Source: Leptospira abararensis
GTDB lineage: Bacteria > Spirochaetota > Leptospiria > Leptospirales > Leptospiraceae
DNA length: 64,000 nucleotides
Assembly: GCF_016918735.1 (NCBI RefSeq)
Contig: NZ_JAFFPR010000010.1
Location: 24,945 to 88,944, forward strand
Direction: 5' to 3'
Each line of letters starts with the position of its first letter. Positions within the stretch are counted from its first letter, which is position 1. The notes under the pieces were generated by a model, which was not told where the DNA came from, made no database searches, and was given only the letters and a program-made list of their open reading frames with translations. Positions 7,676 to 13,563 of the stretch are shown piece by piece. Made by a program: the position numbers and the translations under genes.

Positions 7676-8088
7676 GCGGAAACCCCGCGTTGCATAAATG
7701 CATACTGAAAAGTAGGCCAAGAAATTTGATCCATTACCGCGAGGTACTCTTCCCAGGTTTTCGTAGTTTTTCCAGATTTTAGCGCCTGTCTGTAGTTAAT
7801 CGATTGTTTGAATTCGAACGCCTCGCGAGTAGTAACAGGGTTTCCGCTTTCCATTCGCTCTCTATGTTCTTTATAGATAGAACGTGCTTCTTCTATCGTG
7901 ATACCCCATTCGGCTTGAAGTATCGAATCAACGCGAGAGGAAGTTTTGTGGCCATTTAACACTTTCGAAATTAAGCTATGACTTACTGAACTTCGCATTG
8001 CTAAATCACTAACTCTCTTCCCCGGTTTAGCAAATAACTGCAATTTAAGGGGGAGCTTAGGGCCGCGAGACTTTTCAACCAAACTCAC
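7672..8088 (-). CDS. Early HTH (XRE/lambda repressor-like) DNA-binding protein (138 aa)
   Basis: Residues about 22-60 (KRVSDLAMRSSVSHSLISK, then VLNGHKTSSR) form a helix-turn-helix of the lambda-repressor class. The C-terminal half is helical with a Trp-rich end and no peptidase motif, so it is not a LexA-like repressor. GTG 8088 overlaps the previous stop (GTGA) and has AAGGTG upstream. It is the third gene of the leftward operon. With the next HTH gene it occupies the position of Mu ner, so negative control of the early promoter is plausible. Confidence 0.6.
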   Translation of the reverse strand: MSLVEKSRGPKLPLKLQLFAKPGKRVSDLAMRSSVSHSLISKVLNGHKTSSRVDSILQAEWGITIEEARSIYKEHRERMESGNPVTTREAFEFKQSINYRQALKSGKTTKTWEEYLAVMDQISWPTFQYAFMQRGVSA

Positions 8089-8315
8089 TTGGACACCTTC
8101 GCTTTGTCAGATGGTATAAGTCCTTCTTTGGCCAAGGAGATTGCGTAATTACCAGAACAAGGTGCTAGACCATTTAACACTTGTGTTAGATAATTATAAT
8201 TCAAATCTAATGTTTCTGCCCATTTTGATACAGAACCATAACGATAGCTAATTTCTCGCTTCGCATCTTCGCGAAGGGCTTTAGGGATGTAATAGCTTTT
8301 TTTTGTAGTAGCCAT
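8085..8315 (-). CDS. Ner/Cro-like small HTH protein (76 aa)
   Basis: A 76-residue protein with a helix-turn-helix around residues 27-52 (SVSKWAETLDLNYNYLTQVL followed by NG), lysine-rich N-terminus and no second domain. Size, position just after the early promoter and HTH type fit a Ner/Cro function, that is, turning down early and repressor transcription after induction. It overlaps the next gene by 4 bases and starts two bases after the previous stop. The assignment to Ner is by position and fold only. Confidence 0.55.
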   Translation of the reverse strand: MATTKKSYYIPKALREDAKREISYRYGSVSKWAETLDLNYNYLTQVLNGLAPCSGNYAISLAKEGLIPSDKAKVSK

Positions 8316-8317
8316 CG

Positions 8318-8551
8318 TTAGTTAGCCTCATCCATGGCAGCAATAATCCCAACAATCATCGCTGCATTCGAAATGAGTGCTTCTCTGAGTATTGAGCCGT
8401 CCGCATCTTCATCGTAATCATCCACGATAGATCCAAGTTCTATCGGTAGATGATGGATCTCTGAATCCAGATCATCAATCGTCCGACAATTCTCGTTTCC
8501 CTGTTGCTCCTTTCCAATTTCCGCCAAAATTGAACTAATTTTTTTGTTCAT
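8318..8551 (-). CDS. First gene of the leftward early operon, acidic protein (77 aa)
   Basis: The gene starts at ATG 8551 behind GGGGGAAG and is the first frame after the operator-bearing promoter at 8623-8650. The product is acidic (DDLDSEIHHLPIEL, VDDYDEDADG) with a hydrophobic Ala/Ile-rich C-terminal helix (ALISNAAMIVGIIAAMDE). No family is recognised. Acidic first-gene products of phage early operons often act as DNA mimics or inhibitors of host proteins; here that is speculation from charge alone. Confidence 0.55.
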   Translation of the reverse strand: MNKKISSILAEIGKEQQGNENCRTIDDLDSEIHHLPIELGSIVDDYDEDADGSILREALISNAAMIVGIIAAMDEAN

Positions 8552-8616
8552 AAATTTCTTCCCCCAAAAGTTCGGGATTGACCCCCGTCTGTGCCGATAT
8601 ACTCAATAATTAACTA

Positions 8617-8650
8617 TTAGCGATAATATCGCTAATTACGAATATGACAA
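8617..8650 (-). promoter_or_regulatory. Early promoter with perfect palindromic operator over the -10 box
   Basis: On the minus strand TTGTCA (8650-8645) and TATTAT (8628-8623) are 16 bases apart, a good sigma-70-type promoter firing into the early operon. The -10 box lies inside a 19-bp perfect palindrome TTAGCGATAATATCGCTAA (8617-8635), so bound repressor would block RNA polymerase. A second partial site, TTATCGCCAA, lies at 8658-8667. Confidence 0.7.
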
Positions 8651-8652
8651 GC

Positions 8653-8670
8653 ACAAATTATCGCCAATTG
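8653..8670. promoter_or_regulatory. Second operator half-site for the prophage repressor
   Basis: ACAAATTATCGCCAATTG contains TTATCGCCAA, one mismatch in nine from the half-site TATCGCTAA of the main palindrome 23 bases away. The 11 bases ACAAATTATCG recur at 1423-1433 beside the terminase promoter. The site lies between the early promoter and the repressor gene, where cooperative binding is usual in temperate phages. Confidence 0.45.
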
Positions 8671-8682
8671 CTATTTTTTTTA

Positions 8683-8712
8683 AAGGTCACAATTCTTTTT
8701 ATTTGTGACCTT
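8683..8712 (+). promoter_or_regulatory. Perfect inverted repeat next to the repressor ribosome binding site
   Basis: AAGGTCACA (8683-8691) and TGTGACCTT (8704-8712) are exact reverse complements 12 bases apart. The right arm ends directly before GAGG (8713-8716), the likely Shine-Dalgarno of the repressor GTG at 8723. As RNA it would form a stem-loop abutting the ribosome site; as DNA it could be a third operator or the site of another regulator. Confidence 0.55.
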
Positions 8713-8722
8713 GAGGTGTTCG

Positions 8723-9112
8723 GTGGGGAATAGGTTTCGAGAGCTCATAAAATCCCTTTCCCTCACTCAGAAGGACTTCGCGATTAGGATTGGTGTGTCC
8801 CAGGGATTTGTAAGCGAGATCATTAACGGGAAAAATCTGCCATCGCAAGAAACATTAACGAAAATTTCCAAGGAATTTAACGTGAATCTCGATTGGCTTC
8901 TTGCGGGAGAAGGTCAAATGTTTCGCCCGACTACCGCGGAAATACATAATTCGATTTCTAAATTAGAAGAGTTGAGAGCTCAGCATTTCCAAACCAAGGT
9001 CGATCCGGTTTTAGCAGAGGCGATTGAAGGGATACGGGAACTAGCCAAGTCGGATCAAGTAGGCCTTGAAATCGTGAGAAATTTGGTGAAGAAGCTGCTA
9101 GGCAAAGAATAA
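8723..9112 (+). CDS. Prophage repressor, XRE-family HTH
   Basis: The 129-residue product starts VGNRFRELIKSLSLTQKDFA and carries a textbook lambda-type HTH (QKDFAIRIGVSQGFVSEIIN, about residues 16-35), followed by NLDWLLAGEG, the usual end of the XRE domain. The C-terminal helical part probably dimerises; no S-K autoprotease site is visible, so induction by RecA cleavage is not expected. I choose GTG 8723 because GAGG lies 6 bases upstream; the open frame begins at GTG 8705, inside a hairpin arm. It is divergent from the early operon and flanked by inverted repeats on both sides. Confidence 0.75.
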   Translation: MGNRFRELIKSLSLTQKDFAIRIGVSQGFVSEIINGKNLPSQETLTKISKEFNVNLDWLLAGEGQMFRPTTAEIHNSISKLEELRAQHFQTKVDPVLAEAIEGIRELAKSDQVGLEIVRNLVKKLLGKE

Positions 9113-9117
9113 TTTTT

Positions 9118-9153
9118 TTATTTTTCTAACAGACTAAAACCTTAGAAAAATAA
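9118..9153 (+). terminator. 12-bp perfect inverted repeat after the repressor gene
   Basis: TTATTTTTCTAA (9118-9129) and TTAGAAAAATAA (9142-9153) are exact reverse complements around a 12-base loop, starting 6 bases after the repressor stop. A T-run precedes the stem. The stem is AT-rich, so it may be a weak bidirectional terminator or a protein-binding site rather than a strong intrinsic terminator. Confidence 0.5.
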
Positions 9154-9574
9154 CTTCTTATGTCACTTATACATTGCGACATAATTACACTCAACACATA
9201 ACAATAAATTATCCCATTGCTGAATGATGTTTAACCAGCTAACAAATATAGAAGAGGTAAGCTAAATATTCGAATTCCTCAAATTCATTAAGGAAAAGTC
9301 GATTTTTGGTGGGAAACAAAAAATAGATTCCAAATTTTTCCCTAATTTTAATAGGAAATTGGTCACTGAAATGGTAATCGAATTTAACGAGACATAATTT
9401 AAAAATATCTAAAGTGACCTATCTTTTTTTGCGGGGTATCCTGTCTCTTATTTCCTTTCTTTTTAAGGGTTTTCTCATTGACAAAATTTGGGCTTGCCTT
9501 GGAATCAGAATAGGCATTTGGCAGCAAATATAGAAGAGTGCTTGTCGCTTTTTATGTGAGCTGAGTAACAGAAA

Positions 9575-9640
9575 AGCCTTTAACCGAAAAACTCCGAGGA
9601 GAGGAACCTTGAGGCTCTCCCCCCGGTTTTGGTCAAAGCC
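9575..9640 (+). ncRNA. Candidate structured RNA or attenuator
   Basis: The plus strand can pair GGAGAG (about 9598-9603) with CTCTCC (about 9614-9619), and more loosely ACCGAAAA with the later TTTTGGT, giving a long imperfect GC-rich stem quite unlike the AT-rich surroundings. A TTGACA hexamer lies about 95 bases upstream. It could be a small RNA, a leader attenuator or a terminator. No known RNA family is recognised, and the pairing was worked out by eye. Confidence 0.3.
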
Positions 9641-9772
9641 GAGGCATTTAGTTTTATGGCGCCCGGGGTTACGTTCTTATTTATTGTTAGTGTGTACTGA
9701 CTATTTAGACGAACATAATCTTCTCGTCAATAATATTATCGTCTCGAGGTTACGAAACCTTAATCCCCTTTA

Positions 9773-9788
9773 GGCCCTACTCGGGGCC
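9773..9788 (+). promoter_or_regulatory. GC hairpin before a small gene's ribosome binding site
   Basis: GGCCC (9773-9777) and GGGCC (9784-9788) form a short strong stem just before AGGAAGGAGGG, the ribosome binding site of the 48-residue gene at 9810. It may modulate translation of that gene. Confidence 0.35.
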
Positions 9789-9809
9789 AAGAGGAAGGAG
9801 GGTAGAAAC

Positions 9810-9956
9810 ATGATGAAAAATGAAGACGACTATGTCATAATCTTCGTTAAGTCATACTACCACCGTGGATTGAAGAGGCGAGTATTTGCTCATGAATATG
9901 GTCTTGAAGCTTTCAAGTTAAGTATTCATAAAAGCAAATACAAACCTCCCACCTAG
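9810..9956 (+). CDS. Small basic protein (48 aa) of the accessory zone
   Basis: A 48-codon frame begins MMKNEDDYVIIFVKSYYHRG and ends KLSIHKSKYKPPT. AAGGAGGG lies 9 bases upstream of the ATG, as strong a ribosome site as those of the capsid genes, and an intrinsic-terminator-like hairpin follows at 9984. The product is basic and aromatic-rich. No family is recognised. The terminator and leader suggest an independent transcript, possibly expressed from the prophage state. Confidence 0.5.
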   Translation: MMKNEDDYVIIFVKSYYHRGLKRRVFAHEYGLEAFKLSIHKSKYKPPT

Positions 9957-9983
9957 GTAGTGGGATTTAGATAGGTAGTTTGG

Positions 9984-10028
9984 ATCAGCGGGCGTTTAAT
10001 GAACGAGGCTGATTCAGCTACTTTTTTT
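9984..10028 (+). terminator. Intrinsic-terminator-like hairpin
   Basis: ATCAGC (9984-9989) pairs with GCTGAT (10008-10013), with an inner CGTT/AACG stem, and a run of seven T follows at 10022-10028 after a short gap. It closes the small transcript of the 48-residue gene. Confidence 0.5.
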
Positions 10029-10098
10029 CTAACCTATCTTATTAGAATTCCCATAAAAATATCTAGCCGTTCCAAGCCATAAACCGATTTTGTTAATT

Positions 10099-10371
10099 AT
10101 GAGCACTATGGACTTTGTAAAACTAGCTGAAGACGTTACGGACGAAGAACTAATGAAAGACTCAATATATGTAATCTATATGGGGTTGCCAATGAGGCTT
10201 TATCAAAATGCAGATGTTCCTATTTTGTGGGGATTTTGGAGTTGGATTCCGGTGGTTTTAGCTGTGGAGCCAATCTTTGGTTTTGATAGTTGGAGATTTA
10301 AGCCCTACCCTAAAGGAAAATACGTTCAATCTCTTTGGGGATTCTTATTTCCTCAGGCTGAACATGAATAG
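10099..10371 (+). CDS. Hypothetical accessory protein (90 aa)
   Basis: The frame encodes an acidic N-terminus (MSTMDFVKLAEDVTDEELMK) and a hydrophobic, Trp-rich middle (ILWGFWSWIPVVLAVEPIFG, about residues 45-64) that could be a single membrane segment or buried core. The ribosome site is poor, and a TTG at 10090 is another possible start. No family recognised. It sits among unlinked small genes between repressor and capsid module, a usual place for lysogenic-conversion or anti-phage cargo. Confidence 0.4.
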   Translation: MSTMDFVKLAEDVTDEELMKDSIYVIYMGLPMRLYQNADVPILWGFWSWIPVVLAVEPIFGFDSWRFKPYPKGKYVQSLWGFLFPQAEHE

Positions 10372-10512
10372 GATTTCTCTGGCAGTTTCCTCTCTAATTT
10401 TCTCATAAAAAATATCCTCTGTCATTAAACTGTGAACCAGCCTATCTAGGCTGGCTCCTATTTCACTCAACCAAATCTCATATTCGTCTTCCTTGACATC
10501 AAACATTTTCAT
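10345..10512 (-). CDS. Possible small acidic helical protein (55 aa)
   Basis: A minus-strand frame of 55 codons starts MKMFDVKEDEYEIWLSEIGA and runs through helices with heptad-like spacing to ILFMFSLRK. AGGT precedes the ATG. Its end overlaps the end of the facing 90-residue gene by 27 bases. Nothing else explains the 280 bases between the two plus-strand genes. No family recognised; it may be an antitoxin-like or regulatory small protein, but that is a guess. Confidence 0.35.
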   Translation of the reverse strand: MKMFDVKEDEYEIWLSEIGASLDRLVHSLMTEDIFYEKIREETAREILFMFSLRK

Positions 10513-10649
10513 ACCTAATTATCTGTTTAGTATAATTTCCCCCAGGGACAATTGGCAAGGTTTTTGTCTAGAAAGGTTAAGAATTTTTGCTTTACCTAAT
10601 ATTTTTTTAGAACTAAATTTTCGTTAGGTTGCAATAAAAGGATTTTATT

Positions 10650-11060
10650 ATGTTCGCATTTGTTTTTATAGCGTTTCTAAATCCGATCGTTCTTGTTTAT
10701 GATCTTTGGAATAGTAGTTTAGAATGGGTGCATAAAAATTATTTTTCTGTATATAAAAACAGATTGGAAAACGCCTGCCCAAATCTAGGTACATTGCCAC
10801 GTAATGAAGCTTTAGAAAAAGCAACTTCGGATAATGATCCTACTAGAATATACGTTGAGAATCCCGATGGAAGTATGCGGCATTTCTATAAAGAGTTTGC
10901 GACTGATGCTTTGAGGATCGAAACTCTCCATAAATTAAACTTGTTTTTAAAAGAATATAAATGGGTTTGCAATCTTGATCGTCCACCATATTACGAAGAA
11001 ATAGCATATATTAAAAATTCGAGAGCAAACGGGACTGAATTACCAAAAGGGCTTGAATGA
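10650..11060 (+). CDS. Hypothetical membrane-anchored accessory protein (136 aa)
   Basis: The N-terminus (MFAFVFIAFLNPIVLVYDLW) is a probable uncleaved membrane anchor; the remaining 115 residues are soluble, with NDPTRIYVENPDGSMRHFYK in the middle. No family recognised. The ribosome binding site is weak (AAAGGA, about 8 bases away). The 3' end overlaps the convergent GemA-like gene by 50 bases. An anchored small protein in a lysogen's accessory zone could serve superinfection exclusion, but there is no direct evidence. Confidence 0.4.
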   Translation: MFAFVFIAFLNPIVLVYDLWNSSLEWVHKNYFSVYKNRLENACPNLGTLPRNEALEKATSDNDPTRIYVENPDGSMRHFYKEFATDALRIETLHKLNLFLKEYKWVCNLDRPPYYEEIAYIKNSRANGTELPKGLE

Positions 11061-11448
11061 GTTTTGCCGCTTGTGCTCGTGTTAATAGATCAAACGGTTT
11101 GCTATATTGACGCTGTGCAAACTGGTCTAAATCAAATTCTTTTCCCGCTTTTTTGATCTCATTACAAATTTCTTTTGCTTTAATCAATTGAGAATAAGAT
11201 CTCTTTTGGAGTTTATATCTTAATAGTTCCAGTTTGCTTTTCTTTCGATTAGAAAAATATTCATTTCTTAGTTCGTTCAACCGTGCGACTACTAGTACGG
11301 CCTTGCCGGGTGTTAAGTTTGAAATAGAATCTTCTTTTACAGATTCAAATACAATCTGCTTTAGCTGTTCTTTCGATATATGAATTTCATTTGCAGTGGC
11401 CCATATCTTTTTTAAATGTTCTGCGGATAGTTTTTTTACCTCACCCAT
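11011..11448 (-). CDS. GemA/Gp16-like phage regulatory protein
   Basis: The 145-residue product has the shape of the GemA/Gp16 (DUF1018) family: LKKIWATANEIHISKEQLKQ (about residues 11-30) followed by DSISNLTPGKAVLVVARLNEL, then a charged helix and a second LTRAQAAKLIQAL element near the C-terminus. In Mu, gemA is an early gene that changes host gene expression and DNA gyrase or relaxation state. I start at ATG 11448 (GAGGA about 8 bases upstream) rather than the TTG 15 bases before it. Here it stands alone on the minus strand inside the rightward arm, away from the early operon. Confidence 0.5.
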   Translation of the reverse strand: MGEVKKLSAEHLKKIWATANEIHISKEQLKQIVFESVKEDSISNLTPGKAVLVVARLNELRNEYFSNRKKSKLELLRYKLQKRSYSQLIKAKEICNEIKKAGKEFDLDQFAQRQYSKPFDLLTRAQAAKLIQALLVIQSRLLSNF

Positions 11449-11528
11449 GTTAATTGTCCTCAAAAGTATTCTATGTCTCTAAAATCAGTTTGACAATAAT
11501 TTTTTTTATGATAGGCCGTTAGGTGATC

Positions 11529-11801
11529 ATGAATAAACCTAAAGGAAAAATTAAACTATCGAAGGAGACTTCTAAACTATTTTATACGGTTCCGCACTTT
11601 GCACGTCTTTGTGAAGTCAGTGCCAAACACATATATAGAGAGATAGATCGCGGAAATATCCCCGCATATGAGCTTTCTGAAAGGTCTACGCGGATTCTAA
11701 TTTCGGAAGCACAGGATTACTTAAACAAAAAACGACTTGAGACTAAAGCAAACCAACTATGTTCCTGTTGTGGTCGAGGCCACGATTCAAAACTTAAGTA
11801 A
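11529..11801 (+). CDS. Excisionase/MerR-type HTH protein
   Basis: The 90-residue protein contains a winged-helix motif (YTVPHFARLCEVSAKHIYRE, then IDRGNIPAYELSERSTRILI) typical of the excisionase/AlpA/MerR-like HTH_17 domain, which binds DNA to direct excision or activate transcription. It ends with CSCCGRGHDSKLK, a possible metal-binding pair of Cys-x-Cys-Cys. ATG 11529 follows GTTAGGTGATC; a GTG at 11523 is the alternative. It lies immediately before the candidate late-promoter motif of the capsid operon, so it is the best local candidate for the late activator (Mor/C role), which is inference. Confidence 0.55.
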   Translation: MNKPKGKIKLSKETSKLFYTVPHFARLCEVSAKHIYREIDRGNIPAYELSERSTRILISEAQDYLNKKRLETKANQLCSCCGRGHDSKLK

Positions 11802-11804
11802 TAC

Positions 11805-11829
11805 AAAAAAAGTTAGGACATAAGAGACA
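11805..11829 (+). promoter_or_regulatory. Candidate late-promoter motif before the capsid operon
   Basis: AAAAAGTTAG then GACATAAGAGACA (11817-11829), 70 bases before the protease start. The same 23-base string with one change recurs at 25197-25219 before the baseplate genes, and a close copy faces the terminase genes at 1453-1441. No standard -10 box sits at a shared distance, so an activator site is more likely than a plain promoter. Confidence 0.55.
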
Positions 11830-11898
11830 CTTGAGGTCACTGCCAAGATTTCGTACTTTTATTTTATCAAAGACTCGCTCACATAGAATTTAACTATT

Positions 11899-13182
11899 GT
11901 GAGTGCACAGACTAAAACATTAAAATTTAACGAGGAAGGTTGGGCGAAACTTGAGAACGGTTTACTGATACACAATTCAGGAACTGCTCGCGTAGAGTGT
12001 CGTTCCAATCTTGTTGCGCAGATCGAAAACAAACAAGGCGAAAACTCTGCAAAGTTCTCTCCGATCGCGGAGACCAATGAATATGCAGAATTTATGTTTC
12101 GAATGTTGTCGATGGTTCTCATACCAGGTTGGTGGGTTGATTTTAGCGAGGAAGGCGTTCTTGAAAAAGCTACGAACCTTTTCAAAACAAAAATCTATAC
12201 TGATCATGTAACAAATGTGAGAAATTCCGTTGGGGCAACAAGAGATCCTGTTTTTTCAAATAGAACAGGAGTTAATGGAATTGATGCAGTGTTTCGTATT
12301 TTTAAGAACATTGCTCCTGAAATTGTAACACGTTTACAAACAGATCCTCCATTGATTGATTCCAATTCCGTTGGAATCATCTTTCAATTTAAACGGTCAC
12401 ACGTTGATTTGGATGGCTTCTATTGGCGATTAGGTGAAGAAGTGGACGGTCAGATTGTTCGTTTGATCGCCACTAAAATCTTAAAAATCCCAGAAACTTC
12501 TCTCGTTGCTGCAGGTGCTGATCCTACTGCAAAAAAATTCCATTCTGTAAATAGCACTCATTTTGAAGAAGAAAACCCTAAGGAGAATGAAGAAATGCCG
12601 CAAATTAAACGCGCTATTTTGACAACTCTGGGGGTAGATATGAAAAAACTCGGTCTGTCCGTTGGGGAGGGTGAGTTTATTGATCTACCGTCAGAAAAAC
12701 TAGAGGCTGTGCTTTCACAAGCGGGGCAAAACATCGAATCCCTAAACGGGAAACTCAAAACCGCTGAACTTTCACAAGATCAAGCGGTCTCAACGACTGC
12801 AAAATTTTCTAAGATATTCGGTTTAGAAACTTTTCCTGAGACTTTCGAATTTGATTCGAAAATTTCTGAAGTGGTAACTCTTCTCGAAGAGCCAAAGAAG
12901 TTACTGCAGTCTTACGTGGAAAAAGCACTTACCGCCTATCGGTTGTTCACATCAAACAAACCAGATCCAATCATCGAAAAAATGATTCAATCTGCAAACA
13001 TGGAACAGGTGAAGGCTTTTTGCGCTCAATACGGCGCAAAGCTTGAAGAGAAACATCCGCTCAAATGTGGATCCTGTGGTTCGGACCAGCTAACTCGGGC
13101 ATCGAGTGAGTTTTCCGAAAATGATAAAACGGCTGTAGAAACCAAAAAGAACGCCGGTAACTATAAAATAGGAGGAAAGTAA
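11899..13182 (+). CDS. Prohead protease/scaffold fusion, Mu gpI-like
   Basis: This 427-residue protein opens the capsid operon. By position and architecture it matches Mu gpI: an N-terminal half with compact alpha/beta character ending near residue 215, and a C-terminal scaffold half rich in helices with GKLKTAELSQDQAVSTTAKF and a Cys-x-x-Cys pair (KCGSCGSD) near the end. Catalytic residues of the protease are not obvious to me. The GTG start at 11899 has no clear ribosome site. An internal ATG at 12595 (residue 233) with AAGGAG upstream would give the scaffold alone, as gene Z does in Mu. Confidence 0.55.
   Translation: MSAQTKTLKFNEEGWAKLENGLLIHNSGTARVECRSNLVAQIENKQGENSAKFSPIAETNEYAEFMFRMLSMVLIPGWWVDFSEEGVLEKATNLFKTKIYTDHVTNVRNSVGATRDPVFSNRTGVNGIDAVFRIFKNIAPEIVTRLQTDPPLIDSNSVGIIFQFKRSHVDLDGFYWRLGEEVDGQIVRLIATKILKIPETSLVAAGADPTAKKFHSVNSTHFEEENPKENEEMPQIKRAILTTLGVDMKKLGLSVGEGEFIDLPSEKLEAVLSQAGQNIESLNGKLKTAELSQDQAVSTTAKFSKIFGLETFPETFEFDSKISEVVTLLEEPKKLLQSYVEKALTAYRLFTSNKPDPIIEKMIQSANMEQVKAFCAQYGAKLEEKHPLKCGSCGSDQLTRASSEFSENDKTAVETKKNAGNYKIGGK
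12580..12597 (+). promoter_or_regulatory. Internal ribosome binding site for a free scaffold protein
   Basis: AAGGAG (12580-12585) lies 9 bases before an in-frame ATG (12595) inside the protease/scaffold gene. The product, from MPQIKRAIL onward, would be 195 residues and comprises just the helical C-terminal half. This copies the known Mu I/Z arrangement. Confidence 0.5.
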
Positions 13183-13553
13183 TGGGACTATCTGATGATC
13201 CTTTTGACCCAGGTCTTGTTGGAGTCATTCCTCCAACGCTAATAACACTTAAACAAAGTGGACTCACTCAAGCTGATGTTGGAAAAGCTGTAAAAATTTC
13301 AGCAAACAAAACGGTGGGAGTAGCTGCCAATAACGATATTCCCCTTGGTCAACTCTCGTCCGTTGAACCTGGTATTGCAGCCGTGAAAGTGGCTGGAATG
13401 CTGGAATTTGAGTATTCCGGTGCGGCACCAACACTTGGGTTGATAACAGTTCAGAGTGACGCCGCAGGGAAACTAAAAGTCGCTGCAAGCGGACTATCCG
13501 TCCGAGTGGTCAACGTCGATTCTAGCGCAAGCAAGTTCACATTTATTCTGTAA
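13182..13553 (+). CDS. Head decoration-like protein
   Basis: The 123-residue product is small and beta-rich, with ADVGKAVKISANKTVGVAAN and IPLGQLSSVEPGIAAVKVAG, the repetitive short-strand composition of DUF2190-type and related capsid-stabilising proteins encoded between protease and major capsid genes. It starts at the TAATG junction with the protease gene and has GGAGG upstream. A capsid decoration role follows from position and size. The family match is tentative; a head fibre protein is the other option. Confidence 0.5.
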   Translation: MGLSDDPFDPGLVGVIPPTLITLKQSGLTQADVGKAVKISANKTVGVAANNDIPLGQLSSVEPGIAAVKVAGMLEFEYSGAAPTLGLITVQSDAAGKLKVAASGLSVRVVNVDSSASKFTFIL

Positions 13554-13563
13554 GGAGGAAGAC

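Larger units (their letters stand above)
9154..9809. other. Long intergenic region with direct repeats and hairpins
   Basis: About 650 bases without a convincing gene. It holds a 14-base direct repeat CAAATATAGAAGAG at 9243-9256 and 9525-9538, two GACATAATT copies (about 9179 and 9391), a TTGACA hexamer near 9479, a GC-rich foldable stretch near 9575-9640, ATAATATTAT at about 9731, and small hairpins AGGTT-ACGA-AACCT (about 9756-9769) and GGCCC/GGGCC (9773-9788). In Mu, an internal enhancer lies close to the operator; this may be the equivalent zone, or the leader of a structured RNA. Confidence 0.45.

Noticed and set aside
8683..8712. CRP-type site at the repressor start
   Set aside because: The arms are in the opposite order (TCACA...TGTGA) and the spacing is wrong for CRP.
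9243..9538. The 14-base direct repeat as attachment-site duplication
   Set aside because: It lies within the phage accessory zone, and a DDE element makes only short target duplications.
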